A stretch of DNA of 64,000 nucleotides, taken from the NCBI GenBank assembly GCA_033439765.1, contig JAULSN010000007.1, positions 372,001-436,000 of the forward strand. Direction: 5' to 3'. The position numbers were made by a program, and so were the translations under genes. The notes below the pieces were generated by a model. That model did no database searches. It saw only the letters and a list, made by a program, of their open reading frames with translations, and was not told the origin of the DNA. Source of the DNA: Lasiosphaeria ovina. Taxonomy: Eukaryota; Ascomycota; Sordariomycetes; Sordariales; Lasiosphaeriaceae. Below, piece after piece: positions 9,961-20,597 of this stretch (positions within the stretch are counted from its first letter, which is position 1; every line of letters starts with the position of its first letter).

Positions 9961-12197
9961 TCAAACGCACGGTACGATATAACTGAGAGCCGAGGCAACA
10001 TTTTCAGGATCATCCTCGGGGTAATACTTCCCCTTCCACCACCCATCACGAATCCTCTCTTCCCAAAATGTCCATGGCTGGACGTAAAGGCAGTCGCCAT
10101 GTTTTTCGGACATGGTCTCAAAGATCTTCTCCATGCAGGGCACAGAGTACAGTCTCTCCTTACGACGCTCGTTCAAGTCGTCGATATGATGTCGCGCGTA
10201 TTCCAACACGTTTGCCGCGATGCCGGCTGCAACGGGTGTAGCAAATGATGTTCCGGAAATGAAAATGTGCGAATGGTCCACTCTTCCGTCCTCATCAACA
10301 GGATACGACTTGTGAGGAATGCTAGTACCGAGCGTCGCAAAGCATGCACCTTCCGTGCTGCTGGGGTTGATGTTGACGGGCTTGCCCATGCCGCCGGTAG
10401 TGTGGACGGCAATCACGCCATCCTTAGACGCCAGCCAGGACCGTCGCGTGTTCCCGCCTTGATTGTTGCCCGCGGCGGCGAAGATGATCTTCCTCGTTGC
10501 CCAGGTGTCACCGACAGTAAGGGTCTTTGGGACAAGAGTGTCGAGAGTGGCAGAGGCAACAAAGGTTAGGTGGTATTGGTGTGCATCACTAATCTCTGGC
10601 CCGCAGCGAAGTCCCTTCAAGCCCGTTCCTCCTTATATACGCACGGCCGAGAGCCCGTGCGCCCCTGAGCTCTAGGTGGGCCTCCCCCACCCTCCAGCGG
10701 GCTTCCCTACCCCTTTAGCGGGTATCAACACGGGTCACGTGCCCCTCACGTGACACCTTCCCCTGAAGTCCCTGAACGACCATGACACCGACGTTTGTAG
10801 AATCCAGGTCTTCTTTGATTGCCTCATCAATGTCGGGATTGGTTTGCTGAAGCGCGAACGACATGTTGATAATGTCGACCTTCCAGACCTGTACTGCCCA
10901 ATTTATGGCCAGTGGGCCTGTCAGCATCTGGTTTGTAAGGTTTTCTGCCAAACAACCGCGGGGACTAATATGCTTACATTCGCAATGCTGTATAGCCCTT
11001 CTTTGGATATGTGCTGTTGCCTACCACTGGTAACCTTAACGATGAAGGTGTGGGCGTTTGGGGCCATCTTCATCTAAAGCTGCCTCCCTTCCCTCTGCGC
11101 TGAGGCACGCCTCGACAGCCTGCTTGAACATAGCGTCTTTTTCTGAGAATCCATCCGTGTCCCTGATCATGTCAAGAAGGTGCAGTCGAAGTCGCTCCTT
11201 TGCCATTGCGCCGCGTTTTTGTGCAAGGGGTATTGTCTCCCAAATTTGGACCTCCACTATGGGCTTTGCAAAATCCAATCGTCGCGGGTCACACACAAGA
11301 TAGCCGTCAAGTTTTGGTGGAGGTAATTTATCGAGTCGATAAGAAATGTACAGATATGTTTTTTCGACGATGCTCCCGGTAGCGGGGTCTCTGAGGAAGA
11401 ATATCCCGTCGGTTGCCTTATCATACGAGCCCCAGTAGGCGCGCTTCCAAGGGGACGTTGAAAGGTGGAGGAGAGATAGCGCCAAATTAAGGCACAGGGG
11501 TTGGTTCCCGCAGGAGCCGGTGTCGCTAAATCGTAGGAGGTCCCACAAACTCTTCGTTGGAACCGCTGGTGAAGTGACGGGACAACAGCGATCAACTGGG
11601 TATCCGGGACGGAGCATCCTCTTGCTTCTGTGGGCCACTCGCGGATTTGAGGTCTCGCATCTCCTCTAGGAGAAGACGCAAGTCTTCATTTTGCATTTCT
11701 GAATCGGTAATGACGCGGTAATGACGCGGCATCCTGTCCCTGCCGGGGTGTCGATTCCGCGACTTGCGAGTGGTGAGGGATGCATTGTCTTAATGCAAGA
11801 GTGGAAATCCAACTAACCTTGTTATGATGCATCTGCTCTGCACCCAGCGGGGAGGCTTCCAAGTGTATGGAGAAGACAAGTACGCGTCAAAGCATAGTTC
11901 TGGTTCCGCCCCTGATAAGCTCTGGAAGCCGGTAAGTTTGAGTCGCAGAAGATGACTGCTAGTCGCTTCTTCACGTATCTTCGCAAGCTTCTCGTCGACC
12001 TGCTTCTGGAATACGTCCGCTAGTTCGCCTTCAGTCTCTTCACGATGAATAGTCGAGGCAAGGTAGACGTCAAAGCGAGCGAAGACTGAAGCTGTCCGGG
12101 TGGCAACACCTAGACCAGGCGTGGCCTGGCGGCGGGGGGTTGTTGTGTGCTCAAAAGAGCGGAACACAGCATTGGCCGAATCAAGTAGCCCAACCAT
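9961..12197 (-). pseudogene. DUF7580-like/subtilase (S8) fusion gene, disrupted by LTR and deletion
   Basis: N-terminal exon 12197-about 11815 (MVGLLDSANAVFRSFEHT...) and a second block 11640-11050 (SLWDLLRFSDTGS, LALSLLHLSTSPWKRAYWG, YISYRLDKL, ending EACLSAEGREAAL) resemble the helical DUF7580-type domain that precedes S8 peptidases in many fungi. The peptidase begins abruptly, in a different frame, at MAPNAHTFIVKV (about 11067), so the blocks that should carry the catalytic Asp and His are missing. It continues with INWAVQVWKVDIINMSFAL, is interrupted by the solo LTR at 10516-10787, and resumes with IIFAAAGNNQGG and the serine motif SGTSFATPVAAG. The junctions near 11700 and 10960 do not join in frame. 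The gene is dead, although the serine end looks well preserved. Confidence 0.85.
10516..10787 (-). mobile_element. Solo LTR inside the subtilase relic, 5-bp target duplication
   Basis: On the minus strand the 272-bp segment starts TGTCATGG and ends CCCTTACT. It is flanked on both sides by the pentamer CCGAC (plus strand 10511-10515 and 10788-10792). Removing it and one pentamer restores a continuous subtilase frame reading DSTNVGDTWATRKIIFAA. It has a TATATAAGG promoter-like box at about 10640 (minus strand). Its 3' half is closely similar to 33732-33879. The expected terminal CA has become CT. No internal retrotransposon genes remain, as expected after LTR-LTR recombination. Confidence 0.88.
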
Positions 12198-12471
12198 GTT
12201 GGGGGAAAGAAGGCGGGTCAGGCCTGTAGGTTAGATCGTGAGAGAGAGCCAACAAGAAGCGCGTCAAGCGCGCTGATAAGATAGGTGGATTGAAAGAGGC
12301 AAGAAACTTAGGAGGAACTGCAGACGCAACCCGCCTTCCTCTTCACATTACAACCAAGCGTATACCCCCAGTTTCAGTGAACGCACACAACGCTGACAGC
12401 TGGCGTCCGAAAGCGTCAGAGGCCTTGCCAATCGGTCCCTCATTCTCTTCGATTACTGTCTAACACAGGAT

Positions 12472-14287
12472 ATGAATGGCGACCCTCGGATTTTGGTGAC
12501 GCTGGAGACGGAGCAACGTCGTTTTAGAGTGTGGTCCAGCAGCTTGAAGGTCTTCTCCAGGTCACACGTGAACCTCGATGCTCAGTTGCTCCGCTCGCCA
12601 GATAGAGAGATCGAGGTAATGGTACTCCTACTCCTGGACGTCCTGCGGGAAAACTTATCCCTTGGTACGCCCCCGGTCCCGGCCGAGTCTTGGAGCCCAG
12701 GTCGCACAGCCTAGCTCATCATCTCGCAGCTCTGGACACGATACGAGATATAGTGGGAGAGATTTCTCTTGCCAAATTGAGCTCTCTTTCTTCGGGATTG
12801 ACGGGTGCTTGTAGCGTCTCGAGAAACTCGCCGCCGCCATTCTTGAAGCCACCGAGGAGAGTCTACATCGCAGAGTCCGAAGATTCGCCGAGAAGAACAA
12901 GGACGAGGTGTTTGAGAGATTGGTTTGGATGACAATCATCACTCGATTCAAATCTGTTGCGTCTGAATCAGACCGCGACTTGATGTGACTTTATCTGCGC
13001 GACGAAACAGACGTTGCAGACGAAGCTGAATCGCTGGTAAGATCCAGGACGCTCAAGCAGTCAACCGCGTTCTCTGGCCTCTTCGGGGCCTTATTCGAAT
13101 CCACCGTATTTCGACACTATCGAATGACATACGGGCGAGAGAGTAGGCGGAAAGACGTGGAGATATCTGAATCGACTCAACAGTTACCAATTGGAGAGGA
13201 AGCTACCAAGCCAGAGGCGCAACTGCTAGAGAACACTACGGGCCCAGGCATCGATAACCAGCCTTCACGCCCAAACTATGATGACTCTCACTCTCAACCA
13301 ACTGTGCCTAATACCACTGCTAGGCTTCGTTTCAAGTCCAACATGGAGGAGGTCGATGGGATTTGTTCGGCAGATGTGGCAGGTAACGAAGCATATGCTG
13401 TCTCAGAATCTGGAGATGCCATCTACCCCAGGCCGCCGCGGCTTCCCGCGGGCGCAACAAAGGGTATTTGTCACTTGTGCGGTCAGTCTTGCGAGGTCGA
13501 GACTTTTCAAGGGCAAGAGTGGGTGTGAGTATTTCCGACAAGGGAGAGAAGCAAATATCTATGCTGATGACCAGCCGCTGATATTTGCGTCTTCCAGGGA
13601 CCTTGTGGCCCAAGATATCAAGCCATACGTTTGCATCGCTGAGGAATGTGCGGACTCTCCTCCGTACTTCGCGAAGGGTTCGCAGTGGCAGCATCACATG
13701 GAGAAGATCCACACAACCCAGTGGGTTCGCTCACTGCTCACCCTATTTGCCTGGAAATGCCCAGTGTGCCCCCGACATTGCCAGAGCCAATAGTCTCTCA
13801 ACGTGAATTGACCGAACACATGAGGCAAAAGCACCATTCCCTTGGAGAAGATACACAACAGTACCTGGAAGCAGCAAATCGCGTTCCTATAATTCGCCCG
13901 ACAGACATTTGCCCGATATGTTTGCAACATTTAAATCCCGAGACATCCCGGCTAGAGAAGACGTCAGGAAGTGATGGCGACGTTGCATGCAAATTTCCAG
14001 CATCTGAAGTGGTGACGCCATCTAAGAAACCCGACCATCAGAAGCATGTCGGATTTTCGATTCCAGAAAGTTCGGAAAGTGAGAGCGACACAGGCAGCGG
14101 AAGACAAGATGAACAGTTCCAGATGAAACAGCAGCCGGATCACGCTTGGACAGGCAAGCATATAGCGAACCATCTGAAATCTCTCGCCTTCTTTTTTTCC
14201 AAACAGGTTTGTTCAAGATGGGACGATGCGTCAAATGCGCCAGAGAAATCAGGAGAGAATTCGACACAGCTTCTGTGCATCGATTAG
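12472..14287 (+). pseudogene. C2H2-type NLR-associated fungal protein, degenerate
   Basis: The start region (RFRVWSSSLKVFSRSHVNLDAQL) matches the helical N-terminus common to fungal ankyrin/C2H2 and NLR-associated proteins. A long central stretch has stops. From 13124 the frame reads RESRRKDVEISES and a Cys pair KGICHLCGQSCEVETF, then a clean 73-nt intron (13525-13597) joins GQEW to DLVAQDIKPYVCIAEEC and WQHHMEKIHTTQW, a C2H2-like finger. A frameshift near 13780 is followed by ELTEHMRQKHHSL, ICPICLQHL and the closing motif HIANHLKSLAFF. Such N-terminal modules normally precede ankyrin or NACHT parts, which are absent. Probably a relic of a recognition-type gene. Confidence 0.7.
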
Positions 14288-14388
14288 CTTCCGAACCTGG
14301 AGTTCGATCCCGAAAGCAACCTACCCCAGCTCCACACGGAAGCTCACCACGAAAGTGATGTTGGGGGCTTGTCTGTGGTACGGACCCA

Positions 14389-14814
14389 GTGGACGACGAT
14401 GTGGCTCAGCTCTCGCTAAACGTTAAAAAGTTCAAAGGTGTTTTCCCGGGCGAGACCTTGGATAATCTACAGTGCATTGAATCCAACCGGCGGGAACTAA
14501 TTAAGACCTGGGGTGGGGAGTGCCGAAAACAGGAGCCCAATCTACCCCCGGACGAGCTTGAGCTCATCTTCCCTTACAACTCCGATAACAAGAGCGTCGA
14601 GACCTTTTGGCGGCCACTGTCGCAAGTCAGTGGTCTAGTCTATATGTCTCTCATCTCCATTCTTCTTCAACTTTGCCAATCCGTCGCGGACATACCAAGC
14701 TTCAAGCTAACGCGCGATGAGTATATAACGAATCTGAAACAGTTTGCCAAAGCTCTGCGTATATTCCAGGACCGCGAGTTTGGTACTCGCTCAAAGGAGA
14801 TTTCATCGCGGTGA
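14389..14814 (+). CDS. Hypothetical ORF, 141 aa
   Basis: An uninterrupted frame with natural amino-acid composition (FPGETLDNLQCIESNRRELI, DELELIFPYNSDNKSVETFW), predicted mostly helical. I recognise no family. It lies between the C2H2 relic and the kinase relic on the same strand and may be a displaced exon of either. The frame downstream to 15208 is not open. Confidence 0.3.
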   Translation: MDDDVAQLSLNVKKFKGVFPGETLDNLQCIESNRRELIKTWGGECRKQEPNLPPDELELIFPYNSDNKSVETFWRPLSQVSGLVYMSLISILLQLCQSVADIPSFKLTRDEYITNLKQFAKALRIFQDREFGTRSKEISSR

Positions 14815-15208
14815 GTTTGTCCCCGATACTTTGACAGGTATTAGTGCACGCAAAGATGCGTCCAGTGTCCTCATACGAGCTCTGCTAATTCGGGAGACGT
14901 GTGTTAGACGGCTGAGGGACATGCCACTGCGGCTCTACAAGGTGCATCGGAGCTCCAGGGTGGCTGGAAGAATGGACACAATCTCATCAATTGGGTAAAG
15001 ATCTCGCCCAAGACGTCCCAGACTAAAGAAGCCTTGGGGTTCAGGATTGGACTGGAACACGCGAATCGCAGTATCCCATCTGAACTGCCCTCCAGTGGTC
15101 TAGATACAGTCTGACACCTCAGCCGACTCTAATTGCACCTGCTACACGAAGTCGCCACTACAATCATCACTAATAACAATATCCCGGTCTGTCGAGTCGC
15201 TCATCGCA

Positions 15209-17088
15209 ATGAACCTAGTATCGTACCAAGGCGCCGGCCGTGGCTCGACGGTAGACAATCTATATGAGGCTGGCAATGATGAAATTACGAGTAACTTCCC
15301 TTTTGGCGCCTCGCAGTACTGGCCTGAGACCCTCATCCAGCAATTGGTCCAGGACCTATCGGTCCATCGTACTCTAAGTGAATCAGACGAGAAGTATGAA
15401 CAAGAGCTTGTCGGTTATATTCTTCGGGACGCGAAGAAGCTCTTTGCTATTGCAGCCGCCACTGAAGCTGACTGCAAGTGGATGTTGTATGTGATGAGAT
15501 TCTTCAAGGAGAACGGCTTCAAAGATAGCGAACTCTTGGCAGAATTCGGTGCAAAATGTCTTGTCAAGGAGTCACTTCGGGAGCTTGACCCTAAAATCTT
15601 CGGGGAGGGAGGGGGCTTCGAATCTGTGAAACACAGTGGAGGGTCCTGGTGCCCGTGATCTCCACCGAGAAGGATAGCTATGACTTTAGCGATAGAGCCA
15701 TCCTCCCCTTCAACAAAATACGAACGATCAATGGCTGTGGCGCAGGTAGTGTTGTGTCTGAGGTTAGCATTCGCGAAGGCCATTCCAAGGATTCCCGCCC
15801 TGTAAGTCGTTACTTACCCTAAGCTCCAGCTTTAGCTAAGACATTATAGGTCTCCGAATGGCCCAAAACCTTCGCCGTGAAGCAGATTGTGCCACCAGAT
15901 GTGGTGGAACGTCAGCGGATCATCAATAGCTGGCTAAACGAAACAGGAACACTAAGAAGGATGAATCTCGGCAACAACGAGCACATCCTCCGCTTCATCA
16001 CTGCTTTCACCTGGGTGACATCGGTACTGAAAAGCCACACTTTCTAATTTTCGAATGGGCCGATGGGGGTTCTCTCAACGATCTCTTCGCATGTAATCCG
16101 ACCCCGACACTCACTGCAGAGCTTGTTAAACAGACCGCCACACAGCTCCTCGGTCTAGCCGAGGCATTGAAGGCCATCCACGAATTAGATATCAGACACG
16201 GAGACATCAAGCCAAACAATATTCTTCGTTTCAAGCCTACTGACGAGATGAGAATTCATCAGCCCTCAAGATTGGCGACTGGGGTCTCGCCAAACACAAT
16301 CTGATCCGATGATCCTACGACTGAAGAAGGGGCAGCCAACCGATACCCGATTTGGCACCACAGCATATGCACCACCCGAGGCTGAGCTTCTTGATGTCAG
16401 GTATCTGAGTTGCCAATACGAGATCTGGTCGATGGGGTGTGTCATCCTGGAGATCATCATCTGGCTTGTGTATGGGTACGTAGGCGTCAACAACTTCTGG
16501 CTTGACCTTCAAGGTCCTCATCGAGAGTCGGTTCCATTTTACATCATTGAAGAGGTCGTAGCTAGCAAAGCTGAAGCCAGGGCCAAGCTGCAGTAGGTTG
16601 TGGAGTAGTAGCTAGACTTCATAGCCAAGGAACCCGTCTGCGATAGCGACATCGCTCTGGGTGAGCTGCTGAGCCTCGTCCGAAAGAAGCTCCTCATCGC
16701 TGAGCCGCCTCCTAGCATGGGTCAAACGGTATACGTCAAGAACTGGGACACCTCGGATCATCAATCAACCGCCTTGAATCCAATGGCCGGAGGGGGTTAC
16801 AGGCTCGTTCTGAGGGGCTGGGGTGAGCAAATTGCCAGTCTGTGGAAATGCCGTGCCACATCGGCCCACTTGGTTGCGGCTCTGGGAAGAGTAGACCTTG
16901 GAATACTCGACGACTGGGATCGCGCCGATTACTACTGGCTGACGCCAACAAAAGAGATCCCGCCAGTGCCGAGATTTTACAGCCCCAACAGTCAAACCAC
17001 AGGGGATGAGCAAAGTCATTTGACATCAATGCTGGGCCCCTCGAATAGCCCCCAATTCATCCCACAACCTGAAAGAATCCTAGATTGA
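15209..17088 (+). pseudogene. Fungal protein kinase, multiply frameshifted
   Basis: A 149-codon opening (MNLVSYQGAGRGSTVDNLYE...) is followed after a frame change by TQWRVLVPVISTEKDSYDF and a kinase domain in pieces. The glycine loop is INGCGAGSV; an intron at 15802-15849 joins to the lysine motif FAVKQI; after a frameshift come HFLIFEWADGGSLNDLF and the catalytic loop ELDIRHGDIKPNNIL. After another shift come IGDWGLAKH (DFG equivalent DWG), then a TGA, then GTTAYAPPEAELL and the CQYEIWSMGCVILEI helix, and a C-terminal tail ending at 17088. HGD in place of HRD is usual in this fungal family of kinases coupled to NLR-like helical N-termini. At least four frameshifts and two stops make it non-functional. 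Confidence 0.85.
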
Positions 17089-18630
17089 ACGCCGATATCC
17101 TCTCCGCCCAAGGTCGCGATGCTCCAGTTTGTCCCTTTCCCGACCTCGTTCCCTTCCTATTCCGGAACACATAGGTACCTACTGATAATACTGTAGCAGA
17201 GAAAAGAAGCTGTGACTATAGTTGAGAATCCGGTTCCGGTTCCAAGGTAGATTCCCACCTATCACCTGAGAGCTGATCATTTCGACGAGTATCTGCGATC
17301 CCAGTTTCCTGAATACAGAACATGGGATTTCAGAGTCAGGTATGTGCTACTGGATGCACTCCTTCATAATGCTGATTGACGATGCTGCATAGCTGTCGGC
17401 AGACGGCAAGGAGTTTTACACTTTTGAGACGCCGAAAGCCTTGACACGGGTTAGTGTCATTCACGGATCCAGCACGGTAATATTTTGTGCCCATGGCTGA
17501 CGCCGAGTAAACACAGCTGAATTACATTTATGGGAATGTTAGGCTTAGGCTGCCGGAGGAAGATAAGCCGGACATTCCGTAGCCCAGTGGTGGGATTTGC
17601 GCTTACAGTCTGGGGGCAGAGATTAAGTAAGGCGTGGTTACAGAATAGTCTGTAAAGACGAGAGAATATTGGAGGAGGCCGACCAGCGTGCAGGAGGCCG
17701 CAGCGGCCATATGTAGCCAAAGACTCAACCGCATATGGGTTCATGGCCACGAGCCCAACAGGTTCGCGCGGCTACGTTGATAAATGCCTAGGTAGGTACA
17801 TGATAGGCGATGACTGCCTCGGGTACTTTGATCGGACACCGAACGCCTCGGGGGCTTGTTCAGCAATGCGATGTGCCCAGCCACGACCAACGGTCGTAAC
17901 ATTGTAGCCCAACTTTCTGGACCAATCTCACTGCCTAACGTTATCTCCGTCTTATAGCAGGTATTCCTTGTGAACACCACACATTTGGAGATGAATAGAA
18001 ATACACCCGGGCAAATGTGTGCAGGACTAGGATTTGCGACAGGGTCTGCTTCCCGTCGGCCTGCACAGGAAGGAGAAAATAATGCCCCAAAACTGGCGTA
18101 CGGATGTACCCCATCCAGTTGATTCATAGAGACCGGATCCTTTTTTTTGCCGGCGTCTTGAGGGTGCGCCCTCCTTTCTCGGCCCAGTTTGCTGCCCCAG
18201 CGATGAACCCCATCCGGCTGATTGGCACAATTGCCACGAATGGGCTGGCATTGATAGGTGCTGTGTCAATAAACTTGATGGTCAAAATCGCGTGATGAAT
18301 ACCTATTACCCAACCTTCAACCCAACCTTTACGTCGTCCCTAGTGATAGGTATATGCGAGTGTCGGTGCCATTTCTTAGCCACTAGAACCTTCCAGGCCT
18401 GCTCTCACACATCACGACGTGATCCCTTCTAGGCTGTCAGCGACCAGAGAGGCTAGATTGCTGCGGCTCCTACAAATACCGCATTACCGGGGCCGGTCGA
18501 TACCCCTAGAGGCCGCAATCCTTACGGTACGCTCATCTTAGATACCTCCTAGTGCTCTTACTCGGGCGCCTACCTATATTATCCAAGGTACCTTGCCCAA
18601 CCCAACCCATTGTGATTAGCGCAAGTAAGT
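17089..18630. other. Intergenic, no gene recognised
   Basis: Short ORFs only (60-128 codons, both strands), with no recognisable motif. This includes the conventional 3' side of the kinase relic and the 5' side of the following ORF. Confidence 0.45.
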
Positions 18631-19110
18631 ATGGCGCCGAACCTCTATTGGGGCAAGTTCACCAACGACGGCACCCAAGATATCAATTGTACGGTAGATG
18701 CGAAATTCTTTGCGGACAACTTCACTGACTTCTTTGGAAAGTGGTTGCAAGGTGGCCAAAATAGCACCACCTCCACCCTGGATGCCCTGATTAGAGTCTT
18801 CGGCAAATTCGCGGCCTTCCTCCCAACTGCTCGACATCTAACCAGGATACAACAGATAACCCAGAGCAGTATGGCCTCCTTGTCTTCGTTACTAGGGTCA
18901 CAATGCCTTTAGCGCTCCAACGGCAGAATGGACTCTAGCCATCGTTGGCTCCAGCCAGATCACGGATTGCCAAGGATTCCTTCAGGTCGCTTCGTGGGAT
19001 GGAATGTCATTCCGTTTCTACCAGGGAGATGGAAGAAGAACATGGTTGCGTTCTTGCGCAAGATGGGGTCAAGGCGGTGGCTTTGCACGATACGCGTCTT
19101 TCCTGGTTAG
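18631..19110 (+). pseudogene. Hypothetical protein fragment (two frames)
   Basis: The first frame (18631-18912) encodes MAPNLYWGKFTNDGTQDINC and an acidic-aromatic segment. A shift near 18900 leads to a frame reading FSAPTAEWTLAIVGSSQITD, then CQGFLQVASWDGMSFRFYQG, a patterned, conserved-looking stretch that I cannot assign to a named family. No plausible intron joins the two frames, so I treat it as a broken gene. It ends near 19110 where purine-rich repeats begin. Confidence 0.35.
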
Positions 19111-19219
19111 TACCTACTAGCTGCCTGTGAATAGCTTAACTTGGTTAAAGAAAAGGAGGGGAAAAGGAGGGGAAAAGGAGGGGGCTGGGGAAAGGAGGTG
19201 AACTAAGGGGTTGGTGGGG

Positions 19220-19597
19220 GGGGAGGAGGAGGAAAGGAAGAACTTGGGCGACAATTGCAGAGAGGGTACACCCCTCATCGGCGGGAAAATCTTCTCAGCT
19301 GACGCCCAGGTCTTGTTGGGGGTTGTCGGCCAGGTTGTTGATGTAGTGCCCAGGACCCGAGTCCTATGATAGCTAGTCCTGGTCCTTGTTGGCCCACACC
19401 GCCGCGTCCGAAAAGTCGTAACCGCCGTCGTTAGCCAGGATGTCGTTGAATATACGCGTCGCTGCGGGCGTGAGCCATTTCTCGGCAAGTTAGGCGATGT
19501 TACGGTGACCGACGCCGCCATACGCTTTGGAGAGGAGGACGACGGCGAAGATGGAGACAAGTTGAGGACGCGTTGCAGTTATGAATGTCTTTTGCAT
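19220..19597 (-). pseudogene. S1/P1-type nuclease, N-terminal fragment with four stops
   Basis: From an ATG at 19597 one frame reads a signal peptide (LVSIFAVVLLSKA), then YGGVGHRNIA, a stop, LAEKWLTPAATRIFNDILAN, DGGYDFSDAAVWANKDQD, two stops, GPGHYINNLADNPQQDLGV, a stop, and EDFPADEGCTLSAIVAQ. This follows the order of S1/P1 secreted zinc nucleases: the N-terminal histidine, the AxWAD-like segment and the H-Y-I segment that ligate zinc. The family degrades single-stranded nucleic acid outside the cell. The C-terminal two thirds are missing, replaced by a G-rich repeat (19150-19230). The absence of frameshifts with four stops suggests point mutation. Confidence 0.8.
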
Positions 19598-19599
19598 TC

Positions 19600-19602
<3 letters not shown>

Positions 19603-19632
<30 letters not shown>
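19603..19632. repeat. (AG)n microsatellite
   Basis: An uninterrupted run of about 15 AG units, six bases upstream of the nuclease relic start codon. Confidence 0.97.
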
Positions 19633-19633
<1 letters not shown>

Positions 19634-20597
19634 GGATCACAGATTGTGACTCCTCAAGGACGGCGATGTGATATATGCTCCGGCCGTGGCCACGTTTTGG
19701 CGACGACTGGAACAGATTTCTTGCCCGTGATCTGGATTGACTGCGCACTGAATTGTCTCGTTAGCTAGGTCTAGAATACAGGTAGAAAAGCGTCTTCTTA
19801 TAGCCAACAAGATCACTGAAATCCTCCACGGAAATCCGTATACAGGGCAGGCATTCCGGGCAAAAGGAATGCCGTATAAACGAAGGAATTCCAGGTGCAG
19901 GGAATGCAGGGATTCAGAGGGCATTCCGAGCGTAAAAAAGGGAAGAAAAACAGGCATTTGAAGTGGGGTTGACCTGGGCATGTAATGTGGGTCAATTTCT
20001 GGCGACAAGATTCGATCGTTCGCAACGGTCGCAACACACGCAATTGAGTTACTAAGACTCGGAGTCTCGCTCTGCTTGATCTACTTGCTCTGCTTGCTCT
20101 GCTCAGAGGGCCAGACAGTCACGATCACATACCTAGATAGGGCCTGTATTGGCTGTGGTGGCACGCAAGATGGAGCCTCAAATCCCAGACTTCAGATGCC
20201 TTGAACCTTCAAAAAACCTAAGAGGCCTATTAAGAACAAGACACAGTGGTCCCCATAGTATATGGTGAAATACTCCCTCTCCCCTAATTCTTCCGCTCGG
20301 GGGGTCGAATAAACATACCTATGGGGCCCCGCCGATTTTAGTTCAGCTGGAGTGACGTTGGCCCGATGAAGTATTGAAGTTAGCCCTAAAAGGTTAGTGC
20401 GGGCTGTCCAATTGAGCAAGTCTTTCGTAAGCGCTTGGTGTGATGCAGTCCAACCAAAATAATTCCCATGAGGCAACATTTGCGGGGTCAAGACCCGCCA
20501 CCCCCGCCCTTCACTGACGGATTGTCATCTGTACGAAATACTCGGCCGGCACAGAATGGCAGTCTTCGACAGAAGATACTAATTCACCGACCGGAAA
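19633..20597. other. Intergenic, upstream of the HET gene
   Basis: Contains repeated attcc/gcattcc words at 19845-19930 and short CTTGCTCTGCTTGCTCTGC repeats at about 20080. A 99-codon minus ORF (20491-20192) has no recognisable motif. The promoter of the HET gene should lie here. Confidence 0.45.
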
